This document shows positions 35,501 to 42,942 of a stretch of DNA of 64,000 bases, in pieces. Position numbers and translations under genes: made by a program. The notes under the pieces were generated by a model. The model worked only from the letters and a program-made list of their open reading frames with translations. It made no database searches and was not told the DNA's origin. Origin of the DNA: Kaistella montana (lineage in GTDB: Bacteria > Bacteroidota > Bacteroidia > Flavobacteriales > Weeksellaceae); the NCBI RefSeq assembly GCF_024436175.1, contig NZ_JANFQP010000002.1, forward strand, positions 620,001 through 684,000, read 5' to 3'. Position 1 is the stretch's first letter, and each line of letters opens with the position of its first letter.

Positions 35501-35639
35501 TGATATGAATGACAAAACTTCAGAAGTAAGAGCATTATACAGCACCAACAGAAGATATACTTTGCTTGAGGAAATTGGTACAAAACCAAACGTTTTCTAC
35601 CATACCAAAGTGAGAAACAGAAAAGAAAACAATGTTTAA
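32544..35639 (+). CDS. actB: Alternative complex III iron-sulfur subunit ActB
   Basis: A 1031-residue protein combining a molybdopterin-oxidoreductase-like part with a C-terminal ferredoxin-like part. RRDFLKLLGF with a hydrophobic stretch and AACEAP suggests Tat export and possible lipidation. The large N-terminal part has the fold of Mo enzymes but in this family carries no Mo cofactor. Cys clusters near the end (CTGCGACVIACQ, CQHCNHAPCETVCP, CIGTRYCANNCP, CSMCIQM and CVNACS) hold the Fe-S centres. Second gene of the operon. Confidence 0.95.
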   Translation: MASNKIQFRSIHELKDPSLNGKLAQKEFQDEIPVNELLGDGESNESGTSRRDFLKLLGFSTAAVTLAACEAPVLKTIPYVVKPHEIIPGIPNYYASTYFDGYDFASVLVKTREGRPIKIEPNPLAKELGKTSARAQAAVLSLYDNDKVKQPKLDGKDETFNKVDDFVLKGLADAQAGGKKIVVLSHSYASPTFKKLFTDFKAKYPTAELVTYDAIPHTAALEAAQEVFGQRALPVYDLSKSQLVVSFQADFLGDYNGSSLETSYAAARKPGPDMLRHIQVESNMSLTGANADTRIKLKPSAVNKVLVEVYNGLNGGATSKEAAGIVKELQAKGSNAVVLADGSKAAHVLAHLINQKLGSAAFTGKASFLKEFDAVRYQEFLSWMNAGQVGVLITNNVNPIYSNNKGEDFKKLVAKVPCVVAVADKKNEMYKAAKAVIPVANWLESWGDMTPQTGVYTLMQPTIQKIYKSRQIEESLLVWMNGKDSAANNYYDYLKANAASFIGGTTFNKALYNGVLEGGVATTLSYTGGNAAQAVSDLSGFKASDLELVLYTKTSIGDGTQANNPWLQEMPDPITRLSWDNYLTVSPKDAEKLGLDNDLNARMQLDGSIVNLTVNGVTIKDVPVFIQPGQAEGSMGLALGYGKKDSGKVAETGVNAYPLFDGSNLVLSNVKIEKTGEDHEFAGMQLQNTLMGRYEIAREVPLDTFLNVKFDDEKLGWNKPLEYHTIGGALPAGKVDLWDAFDDTDGPHFNLSVDLNSCTGCGACVIACQAENNVPVVGKKEVRMSRDMFWLRIDRYYSTSVPAEMDLNKDSKLSQEEAITADLDVPGMYGHAFDKDSGILNHPADNPDVIFQPVMCQHCNHAPCETVCPVAATSHGKQGQNQMAYNRCIGTRYCANNCPYKVRRFNWFTYNLNDKFDFNQNNDLGRMVLNPDVVVRTRGVMEKCSMCIQMTQNTILEAKKEGRKVKDGEFSTACVNACSTGAMKFGDMNDKTSEVRALYSTNRRYTLLEEIGTKPNVFYHTKVRNRKENNV

Positions 35640-35659
35640 AAATAATAAATAGGTAAAAA

Positions 35660-37057
35660 ATGTCAGGACATTACGAAGCTCCGATAAGGGAACCTTTAAT
35701 TATTGGTCACAAAACTTATCACGATATTACAGAAGATATCGCAAGACCTATCGAAGAAAGAGCCGGAAAACTTTGGTGGATTTCATTTTGGATAGCTTTA
35801 ACACTATTCATCTATGGATTTGGTTGTATTGCTTACACTATTGGTACAGGTATCGGTTCATGGGGACTCAACAGAACCAACAACTGGGGTTGGGATATTA
35901 CCAACTTCGTATGGTGGGTAGGTATCGGGCATGCAGGAACCCTTATTTCTGCAGTTCTCTTATTGTTTAGACAAAGATGGAGAATGTCTGTAAACCGTTC
36001 AGCTGAAGCGATGACGATTTTCGCCGTTGTACAAGCTGCGCTTTTCCCGGTAATCCACATGGGTAGAGTTTGGGTAGGTTATTGGGTTTTCCCTTTGCCA
36101 AACCAATTCGGTTCACTTTGGGGTAACTTTAACTCTCCACTCCTTTGGGACGTATTTGCAATTTCAACCTATTTCTCCGTATCAACCGTTTTCTGGTTTA
36201 TGGGATTGATTCCTGACTTTGCAATGATCAGAGACCGAGCTAAAACTCCTTGGACCAAAAGAATTTATACATTCTTAGCATTCGGATGGGGTGGAAAAGC
36301 AAAACATTGGCAACGTTTCGAAGAATTATCTTTGGTATTGGCAGGTTTGGCAACTCCATTGGTATTCTCGGTACATACCACGGTATCCTTTGACTTTGCT
36401 ACATCGGTAATCAAAGGTTGGCACTCCACAATTTATCCTCCGTATTTCGTTGCGGGTGCGATTTTCTCAGGATTTGCAATGGTACAAACCTTATTGCTTG
36501 TTGCAAGAAAAGTTTGTCACTTAGAAGATTATATCACCATGTACCACATCGAGATTATGAATATCGTAATCATCGTAACAGGTGGAATGGTAACCGTAGC
36601 ATATGCAACTGAATATTTCATCGGATGGTACTCAGGATCAAGATTTGAAGACTTTACTTATCTTTCTCCGGGAGCAGCTACAGGTCCTTATTGGTGGGCA
36701 TTCTGGTCGCTTATTATCTGTAACCTTGTAGTTCCTGCTGCATTTTGGTTCAAAAAAGTTAGAACCAACATCTTCGCAACATTTTTTATCGCTTTGATTA
36801 TTAATATCGGGATGTGGTTTGAAAGATTTGATATTATCGTTATCAATATTTCAAGAGATTACTTACCAAGTTCATGGACGATGTTTAAACCAACAATCAT
36901 TGATGTAGGGGTATTCCTTGGAACGATAGGGTTTTTCGGAGTGTTATTTTTATTGTACGCCAGAACATTCCCTGTAATTGCACAGGCTGAATTAAAATCT
37001 ATTTTGAAAATATCTGGTGAAACTTATAAAGCAAAAGAAGAAGATGAGCACCACTAA
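35660..37057 (+). CDS. actC: Alternative complex III membrane subunit ActC (NrfD-like)
   Basis: A 465-residue NrfD/PsrC-type quinol-binding membrane subunit with about ten helices. The N-terminus (EAPIREPLIIGHKTYHDIT) is the segment that contacts ActB in known structures. HAGTLISAVLLLFRQRWR and GLIPDFAMIRDRAKTP are typical of ActC. It lies 20 nt after actB, and actD starts inside its last 14 bases, so translation of the two is likely coupled. Confidence 0.94.
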   Translation: MSGHYEAPIREPLIIGHKTYHDITEDIARPIEERAGKLWWISFWIALTLFIYGFGCIAYTIGTGIGSWGLNRTNNWGWDITNFVWWVGIGHAGTLISAVLLLFRQRWRMSVNRSAEAMTIFAVVQAALFPVIHMGRVWVGYWVFPLPNQFGSLWGNFNSPLLWDVFAISTYFSVSTVFWFMGLIPDFAMIRDRAKTPWTKRIYTFLAFGWGGKAKHWQRFEELSLVLAGLATPLVFSVHTTVSFDFATSVIKGWHSTIYPPYFVAGAIFSGFAMVQTLLLVARKVCHLEDYITMYHIEIMNIVIIVTGGMVTVAYATEYFIGWYSGSRFEDFTYLSPGAATGPYWWAFWSLIICNLVVPAAFWFKKVRTNIFATFFIALIINIGMWFERFDIIVINISRDYLPSSWTMFKPTIIDVGVFLGTIGFFGVLFLLYARTFPVIAQAELKSILKISGETYKAKEEDEHH

Positions 37058-37565
37058 AAGAATATTTGGAATCTATGCAGACGACGATGATTTAATGAAC
37101 GGCGTACATGCATTTAACGATAAAGGAATTAAAATAGACGAAGTATATACTCCGTTTCCGGTTCACGGGCTTGACAAAGCTTTAGGTCTTAGAAAAACCA
37201 GAATTTCCGATGCTGCTTTTCTTTATGCAGTATATGGAGTTACCATCGGTAGTTTGGTTACTTTCTATACCATGAACCATGACTGGCCACAAAATATCGG
37301 TGGTAAACCCGCTTTCGACTGGGCGCATAACATGCCTGCCTTTGTTGTTCCGATGTTTGAGTTAATGGTATTCTGTGCTGCACACATGATGTCACTTACT
37401 TTCTTGGTAAGAAACAAAATGTATCCTGGATGTCCGCCTCAGAACCCAGATCCAAGAACAACCGATGATAAATTTATGATGGAATTTGTTACCGACAATG
37501 TGGATGCTGTAAAGCAAATTCTGATTGATACCGGAGTTGAAGAAATAACTGTAAAAGATGCTTAA
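37044..37565 (+). CDS. actD: Alternative complex III subunit ActD (DUF3341)
   Basis: A 173-residue DUF3341 protein with a cytoplasmic N-terminal region (FGIYADDDDLMNGVHAF) and two membrane helices (about 55-77 and 98-120). The frame opens nine codons earlier, but the ATG at 37044, overlapping the actC end, gives the family start MSTTKRIFGIYAD. ActD stabilises the membrane arm. Confidence 0.92.
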   Translation: MSTTKRIFGIYADDDDLMNGVHAFNDKGIKIDEVYTPFPVHGLDKALGLRKTRISDAAFLYAVYGVTIGSLVTFYTMNHDWPQNIGGKPAFDWAHNMPAFVVPMFELMVFCAAHMMSLTFLVRNKMYPGCPPQNPDPRTTDDKFMMEFVTDNVDAVKQILIDTGVEEITVKDA

Positions 37566-37566
37566 A

Positions 37567-38253
37567 ATGACAAAGAATATTATTAAAATTACAGCTATCT
37601 TAGGATTTGCAGCAATTTCCTTAAGTTCTTGCAGTAAAGAAAATCCACCTTTGGTTTATTTTCCGGATATGTATTACCCTGTCGCTTATGATCCTTTGAT
37701 GAAAGCAGAAGATGCATATTCTACTCATGAAAATGAAATTCCTGCATTCGTTAAAAATAATGGAGCTACTGGATTAGGACCTGTAAACGGAACTGTAGTT
37801 CATGATAAAGATGCCGTTGCAGATGTGGCAGCAAATGACAGAATGACTCCAGATACTTATAACGCAGGATATGATGAGTCTAAAACGATTACAGCATCTC
37901 CGCTTAACCCAGCTAATCAGGCTAAAGACCTTGAAAGAGGTAAAGTTTTGTTCGACAGAACTTGTGCTGCATGTCACGGTACAGCAGGTGACGGACAAGG
38001 TCCGATTGTAGTAAGTGGTGCTTATTCGGGAGTTCCTAAATATGCCGACAGAGAAATTACCGTAGGATCTGTACATTATGTTTTAACCAATGGTAGAAAC
38101 GCAATGGGATCATACGCGGGACAACTAACACCGGGTGACCGCTGGAGAGTTGCAATGTATGTAATGAATGCTTTCAAAGGCGGAATTGCACCTGCAGCTA
38201 CACCAGCAGCTGCAGTAGCTTCAACAAGTGTAACAACTAGTCCTCAAAAATAA
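37567..38253 (+). CDS. actE: Alternative complex III cytochrome c lipoprotein ActE
   Basis: A 228-residue lipoprotein cytochrome c. The signal peptide ends in SLSSC (Cys22 lipidated). The cytochrome domain has the haem site CAACH followed by GTAGDGQGP, and the distal Met probably in GRNAMGSYAGQL. An Ala/Thr-rich tail follows. An upstream ATG at 37558 overlaps actD; the ATG at 37567, one base after the actD stop, gives the cleaner signal peptide. ActE is thought to hand electrons on to a soluble cytochrome c or an oxidase. Confidence 0.92.
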   Translation: MTKNIIKITAILGFAAISLSSCSKENPPLVYFPDMYYPVAYDPLMKAEDAYSTHENEIPAFVKNNGATGLGPVNGTVVHDKDAVADVAANDRMTPDTYNAGYDESKTITASPLNPANQAKDLERGKVLFDRTCAACHGTAGDGQGPIVVSGAYSGVPKYADREITVGSVHYVLTNGRNAMGSYAGQLTPGDRWRVAMYVMNAFKGGIAPAATPAAAVASTSVTTSPQK

Positions 38254-38266
38254 AAAGTATTAAAAA

Positions 38267-39598
38267 ATGTATAGTTTTTCACCTAAATTAAGATTATATT
38301 CAATCATATTTATCGTTCTGGGATTAGTGCTTTTTGGTGCAGGTTATTTTATGAACAAATCCATTAGCCCCGAAAAGATAGAACACATGATGGAAGCGGT
38401 ACATGCCGGAGGAAATCATGCTCCTACTCATTCCAGCGAAATGGTTGGTCCACAAGATCATGAAGCTCATTTGGAACATGCTACATTGCAGATTCATAAC
38501 CAGCCTTTAGCAGCGATTCATGCTGTGGCGGTATTCTTATTTGCTTTAAGCTGTTGTGCATTGTTCTTTTACTGTATCCAAAATGCAGCGCACGCAGGTT
38601 GGTCTATCATCATTTTAAGAGTTATGGAAGCAATTGCTTCTTATATTCCTTATGGTGGGGCAATCTTAGTGATTATTATGATTTTGAATATCACCCATCA
38701 AGGACATCTTTTCCACTGGATGGATCCGGAATTGACAGAACCTGGAAACATTCATTTTGATGCTATCCTTTTCGAAAAGAAAATTTTCCTTAACATACCT
38801 TTCTATGCAGTTAGAACCCTTATTTACGTAATTGGAGCTTCTTTCTTCGCATGGAAACTGAAATCTCTTTCTAAGAAAGTAGATGAAACCAAAAGCAGAA
38901 AAGATTACGCAAGCTATTATAGCTGGAGTGTAGGTTATATCGCATTCTTCGGTTTTGCTTCTGCAGCTTGGGCTTGGGATTGGTTGATGTCTATTGACCC
39001 TCACTGGTATTCTACTATGTATATTTGGTATGCAATGGTAAGCTGTCTTTCTTCTTCTATTGCTGCGATCATTTTGATCAGTGTTTATTTGAAGAAAAAA
39101 GGTTTTTTACCACAGTTTAATGATAATCACTTGCACGATTTAGGGGTTTTCCTTTTCGCTACAAGTATGCTTTGGACCTATACTTGGTTCGCACAATTCA
39201 TGTTATATTGGTATGCAAACGTACCAGAAGAAGTGAATTATTTCTTCGGAAGATTCAAATATTATGCACCAACATTTTTACCTATGTTGATCATTAACTT
39301 TCTCATTCCACTTTTGGTATTGGTAAGTTCAAGCATTAAGAGAAACTATACTGTAGTTACTGTAATGGCAATTATCGTACTTTGCGGTCACTGGTTAGAT
39401 TATTTCAACATGGTAATGCCGGGAACAGTAGGACCTTACTGGAAAACTCCTGAAGTTCTATTATTGAATTTAGGATCCGTATTGTTTGGAGTAGGTTTAT
39501 TCATCTTCGTAGTAATGTCAGCGCTTTCTAAACTGAAATTACTTCCTGAAGGTAACCCATTCCTTAAAGAATCTAAAATCTACGAATATCCTTTCTAA
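38267..39598 (+). CDS. actF: Alternative complex III membrane subunit ActF
   Basis: A 443-residue polytopic subunit, paralogous to ActC, with about ten helices. A His-rich loop lies between helices 1 and 2 (about 40-75), within the region HHxx-type residues such as HAGGNHAPTHSSE and QDHEAHLEH. WAWDWLMSIDPHWYSTMY is a strong family mark. Last gene of the operon; a terminator follows 19 nt later. Cytochrome oxidase genes, which follow act in some Flavobacteriia, are not here. Confidence 0.93.
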   Translation: MYSFSPKLRLYSIIFIVLGLVLFGAGYFMNKSISPEKIEHMMEAVHAGGNHAPTHSSEMVGPQDHEAHLEHATLQIHNQPLAAIHAVAVFLFALSCCALFFYCIQNAAHAGWSIIILRVMEAIASYIPYGGAILVIIMILNITHQGHLFHWMDPELTEPGNIHFDAILFEKKIFLNIPFYAVRTLIYVIGASFFAWKLKSLSKKVDETKSRKDYASYYSWSVGYIAFFGFASAAWAWDWLMSIDPHWYSTMYIWYAMVSCLSSSIAAIILISVYLKKKGFLPQFNDNHLHDLGVFLFATSMLWTYTWFAQFMLYWYANVPEEVNYFFGRFKYYAPTFLPMLIINFLIPLLVLVSSSIKRNYTVVTVMAIIVLCGHWLDYFNMVMPGTVGPYWKTPEVLLLNLGSVLFGVGLFIFVVMSALSKLKLLPEGNPFLKESKIYEYPF

Positions 39599-39617
39599 TA
39601 AGGTATTAATCAATAAT

Positions 39618-39652
39618 AAAAGTCCTGGTAATTTGATTATCAGGACTTTTTT
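39618..39652 (+). terminator. Terminator of the act operon
   Basis: AAAGTCCTGGTAAT (39619-39632) pairs with ATTATCAGGACTTT around a 3-nt loop, one G-U pair, followed by T-run. Confidence 0.9.
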
Positions 39653-39792
39653 ATGCGTTGTTTTGGTTTATTTAATTCATCATTTAATTTTAAGATAAAA
39701 TATTCATAAGAAAAATCAATTGAAGACTTTGTCAAAGGAATCTTTATGTGCCCATTATATAAATTATTTCCCAGCATTGTCGGGAATTTTTT

Positions 39793-39800
39793 TAAATTTG
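39793..39800 (+). promoter_or_regulatory. -7 box of the lipoprotein-apt unit
   Basis: TAAATTTG, 17 nt before the ATG at 39818; it lies inside a longer open frame and so decides the start. Confidence 0.6.
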
Positions 39801-39817
39801 TAATAAACCCATCACTT

Positions 39818-40972
39818 ATGAAGAAAATCGTGTTTTTGTTTCTTTTTTGCTTTCTAATGATTGCCTGCAAGAAAGATTCTGTAGATGCTACCAATACCAA
39901 AACTTTGCAATCGAGTATTAACGATATGGCATCGAGTTTAAATACTTTAAAGCAAGTTAAATTCAGTGAAGCACTTTATATCCTGAAAACTTTCGGAGTG
40001 GAAGCTGATGGTGATGTGAACGAATTGAATGCTTTGGGAAAACTAATTAATGGAAAGAAAGTTCCAGAGATTTTCGCACTTGCTGATCAAGTTGCCCAAA
40101 AAAATGGAATCGATTGGTCCAGTACAGGGCCGCCTTCTTTGGGTGAAATGAATATTTTCGGAAATGAAATGGCAAAAGAATCCGATCCGAATGATATTTC
40201 TGCCAATGCTCTAAGTATTATTACAAAACCAATGGCGGTGGATAGTGTTTTAGGGCCCAAATCCTTGCAAATTGTACCGAGGTTGGTAGATCGCTCAGGA
40301 AACCCGATTGTTTTCGAAGGAGCTGCTTTAGAAACGATACTTGAAGTCTTCAGCAACGGTAACAGAATCCTCACCTCCAAAAATTTGATGTTGGATAATA
40401 ATTTCAAAGGTTTCAATATGAGATTTGCATCTTTACCTGCGGATAAAATTTCTAATAACCAAATCGATATCACCGTTTCTGTAAAAACAACTAAGAAAAC
40501 CTTTAAAATGTCGAAAATTGGCGTTACAGTAAATCCAAAAGCATTATTGATGCCTTCCGGAAATCCAGCCAATAATCCAGCGAATGTAACTACTGATGTG
40601 TCTACAACTCCGACTGAAGATGCAACCGCAACGGAAACACCAGTTGTAGCCGTTACCGCTGATCCAAAAGCTAGTGTTTCTAAGTTTTTGAATAATTTGA
40701 GTGCGAAAAATTTAAAAGGAGCTTATGAAACTTCTGATAATCCAAGTTGGGGTTCTTATGAGACTTTTTCCAATCCGACTTCCGGGTTTGGTGCAGTGAA
40801 AAATATTAATGTAAAAAACATTACCACGAATAATGTGAGTTCCAACAACGCAAGTGTGAATGCTACTTACGATGTGACTGATAAAAACGGACAAACCACT
40901 TCGCTTTTGGTGACTTTTGGTTTAAAAAACGTCAACGGCGAGTGGAAAATTTCAAGTTATAAAATCAATTAA
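39818..40972 (+). CDS. Unknown lipoprotein
   Basis: A 384-residue predicted lipoprotein (lipobox MIAC, Cys17) that I cannot name. Residues about 30-110 look helical. A middle region (about 140-255) seems beta-rich with a possible Ig-like fold (IVFEGAALETILEVFSNGN). A low-complexity Thr/Pro/Ala linker lies near 255-290, and a C-terminal domain of about 100 residues (KASVSKFLNNLSAKNLKGAY to the end) resembles small NTF2/DUF4878-like lipoprotein domains ending in GEWKISSYKIN. apt starts 2 bases after its stop. Confidence 0.7.
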   Translation: MKKIVFLFLFCFLMIACKKDSVDATNTKTLQSSINDMASSLNTLKQVKFSEALYILKTFGVEADGDVNELNALGKLINGKKVPEIFALADQVAQKNGIDWSSTGPPSLGEMNIFGNEMAKESDPNDISANALSIITKPMAVDSVLGPKSLQIVPRLVDRSGNPIVFEGAALETILEVFSNGNRILTSKNLMLDNNFKGFNMRFASLPADKISNNQIDITVSVKTTKKTFKMSKIGVTVNPKALLMPSGNPANNPANVTTDVSTTPTEDATATETPVVAVTADPKASVSKFLNNLSAKNLKGAYETSDNPSWGSYETFSNPTSGFGAVKNINVKNITTNNVSSNNASVNATYDVTDKNGQTTSLLVTFGLKNVNGEWKISSYKIN

Positions 40973-40974
40973 TA

Positions 40975-41511
40975 ATGAGCAAAAGCGAACTCATCCGGAA
41001 TTTAGAAAATACGATAGAAAATATTCCTGATTTTCCGAAGCCGGGGATTCAGTTTAAAGATATTACACCGATTTTTCTTCAACCGAAACTGTACGAAGAT
41101 GTGATTGCCGATCTTGTAAATTTCAGCAGAGGAAAAGTAGATGCCGTTTGTGGTATCGAAAGTCGAGGCTATCTTTTCGGAATTGCAGTGGCTGTTGCAT
41201 TGGAAGTTCCTTTTATTTTAATTAGAAAAGCAGGAAAACTTCCTCCGCCATTTATTGGTGAAAAGTATGATTTGGAATACGGTTCCGCAGAAATCGAAAT
41301 GCGTACCGGACAAATACGACCAGGACAAAGAATCTTAATTCATGATGATTTGCTCGCGACCGGAGGAACGACTCAAGCTGCTGCTCAGTTGGTAGAAAAA
41401 CAAGGAGCAAAAGTCGTGCAGTTCAGTTTTTTAATTGGTTTAAAAGACCTCCACGGAGAGGAAGTTCTGAAGAAATTCGATGCGGAAGTTTATAGTATTT
41501 TAGAATATTAA
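40975..41511 (+). CDS. apt: Adenine phosphoribosyltransferase
   Basis: A 178-residue Apt that salvages adenine to AMP using PRPP. Visible: IPDFPKPGIQFKDITP near the N-terminus, VCGIESRGYLFG, the flexible loop RKAGKLPPP and the PRPP-binding ILIHDDLLATGGT. Start ATG lies in TAATAATG, 2 nt after the lipoprotein stop, so the two are cotranscribed. Confidence 0.95.
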   Translation: MSKSELIRNLENTIENIPDFPKPGIQFKDITPIFLQPKLYEDVIADLVNFSRGKVDAVCGIESRGYLFGIAVAVALEVPFILIRKAGKLPPPFIGEKYDLEYGSAEIEMRTGQIRPGQRILIHDDLLATGGTTQAAAQLVEKQGAKVVQFSFLIGLKDLHGEEVLKKFDAEVYSILEY

Positions 41512-41583
41512 GATGCTTAAAGATTTCACTCAAAAAATCATTATTTTGAGGAGAATTTAATAATGAAAATGTTTTTTCAGACA

Positions 41584-41591
41584 TAATTTTG
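41584..41591 (+). promoter_or_regulatory. Upstream -7 box of the TPR-ribH unit
   Basis: TAATTTTG, 27 nt upstream of a second box at 41611; tandem promoters are possible. Confidence 0.4.
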
Positions 41592-41610
41592 TAAATCGTT
41601 ATAAAACATC

Positions 41611-41618
41611 TAAATTTG
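41611..41618 (+). promoter_or_regulatory. Main -7 box of the TPR-ribH unit
   Basis: TAAATTTG, 22 nt before the ATG at 41641. Confidence 0.55.
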
Positions 41619-41640
41619 CACTTCAATTTTTAATACTATT

Positions 41641-42351
41641 ATGGCAAAAGATAAAACGCACAACCACCAAAAAGATCTAGAAGGGAAGGAAACAGTAGAG
41701 ATTTTCAAAGATTTAGACCGTGGTGCATTGGATACAGAACGTTTTCTAGAGAAACATTCTAAAACTTTAATCACTGTCTTCGGAACTTTGGTTATCGCAG
41801 TTTTGGGTTATTTTGCGTTTCAGCAGTTTTATGTAGCGCCGAGAAATGAAGAAGCTACTTTGAGCTATCTTGCTGCTCAGAAAAACTTAGCAGATGGAAA
41901 AGAAGAATTGGCATTGGGTGGAAAAACCGCTGCGAACCCTGGATATTTGGGAACATACAATGAATATTCCGGAACTAAAGTAGGGAAACTTTCTGCTTAC
42001 AACGCAGGTCTTTTGAAATTCAAAGAAGGGAAATATCAGGAAGCATACAATTTGCTCGATCAATTTTCTTCAGGAAATAAAGTGTTGATGGCTTTGAAAT
42101 ATGGAGCGATGGCTGATTGCCAAGCGAACCTTAATAAAAATGAAGAAGCTTTATCGCTTTTAGACAAAGCAACTTCTGCTTCAGATGATCCTTACACTTC
42201 TTATTATTTTACAAGAAAAGCTGGTATGGTAGCATTGGCGTTGAAAAAGAATGCTGAAGCGAAAAAATACTTCTCTACCATCGACGAAAAATATCAGGAT
42301 TACGATAACGGAATGTCTGATTCCTACATCGAAATGGTAAAATATTACTAA
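41641..42351 (+). CDS. Membrane-anchored TPR protein, YfgM-like
   Basis: A 236-residue protein with a charged N-terminal tail, one membrane helix (about 42-62) and a periplasmic region of TPR-like helices (for example KLSAYNAGLLKFKEGKYQEA and ALKYGAMADCQANLNKNEEA). The layout matches YfgM, a periplasmic chaperone partner in E. coli, but that equivalence is inferred. It precedes ribH by 14 nt. Confidence 0.75.
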   Translation: MAKDKTHNHQKDLEGKETVEIFKDLDRGALDTERFLEKHSKTLITVFGTLVIAVLGYFAFQQFYVAPRNEEATLSYLAAQKNLADGKEELALGGKTAANPGYLGTYNEYSGTKVGKLSAYNAGLLKFKEGKYQEAYNLLDQFSSGNKVLMALKYGAMADCQANLNKNEEALSLLDKATSASDDPYTSYYFTRKAGMVALALKKNAEAKKYFSTIDEKYQDYDNGMSDSYIEMVKYY

Positions 42352-42365
42352 ATAAAAAATATACA

Positions 42366-42884
42366 ATGGCAACTGTAAATCTTTCAGATTACAAACCATT
42401 ACAGATTGATAATGCCGGTTCTTTTAGAATTGGCATTGTTGTTTCTGAATGGAACGATTTTGTAACCCATAATCTTCGTGACGGAGCAGTAGAAGTACTT
42501 AAAAAAGAAGGCGTACAAGAAGAAAATATCTCGATTTTTAAAGTTCCGGGCGCTTTTGAACTCAATTATGCTTCGATGCAGCTTTGCAAAGAGAGAAAAT
42601 TTGATGCGGTGATTGCGATTGGATGCGTAATTCGCGGGGAAACTCCGCATTTCGACTATGTTTGTTCGGCTGTTGCGCAAGGAATTAAAGATTGTAATAT
42701 TTTAACCGATATACCTACAATTTTCTGTCTGTTGACCGATGACAACAAAGAACAATCGATCGCCAGAAGCGGCGGAAGTTTGGGCAACAAAGGAATAGAA
42801 GCTGCAGTAACCGCTTTGCAAATGATTGATTTCAAGAGAAATCTTTCTGTGAAAAAGGGGAATATTGGTTTTGGAAATTTGTAG
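42366..42884 (+). CDS. ribH: 6,7-dimethyl-8-ribityllumazine synthase
   Basis: A 172-residue lumazine synthase, the penultimate step of riboflavin synthesis. VSEWNDFVTHNLRDGA, the substrate-binding VPGAFEL and IAIGCVIRGETPHFDYV are plain; the active-site His is in this last motif. The protein ends a little beyond the usual core. It follows the TPR gene closely, and the LtaS-like gene begins 58 nt later with no terminator. Confidence 0.95.
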   Translation: MATVNLSDYKPLQIDNAGSFRIGIVVSEWNDFVTHNLRDGAVEVLKKEGVQEENISIFKVPGAFELNYASMQLCKERKFDAVIAIGCVIRGETPHFDYVCSAVAQGIKDCNILTDIPTIFCLLTDDNKEQSIARSGGSLGNKGIEAAVTALQMIDFKRNLSVKKGNIGFGNL

Positions 42885-42942
42885 TTTTACATCAATTTTA
42901 AATCTCATATTTAAAAAATTGAGGTTGACTAAATAATTATAA

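Noticed and set aside
41527..41551. Terminator after apt
   Set aside because: The stem is A/T-rich, imperfect and lacks a following T-run, so it is not called.
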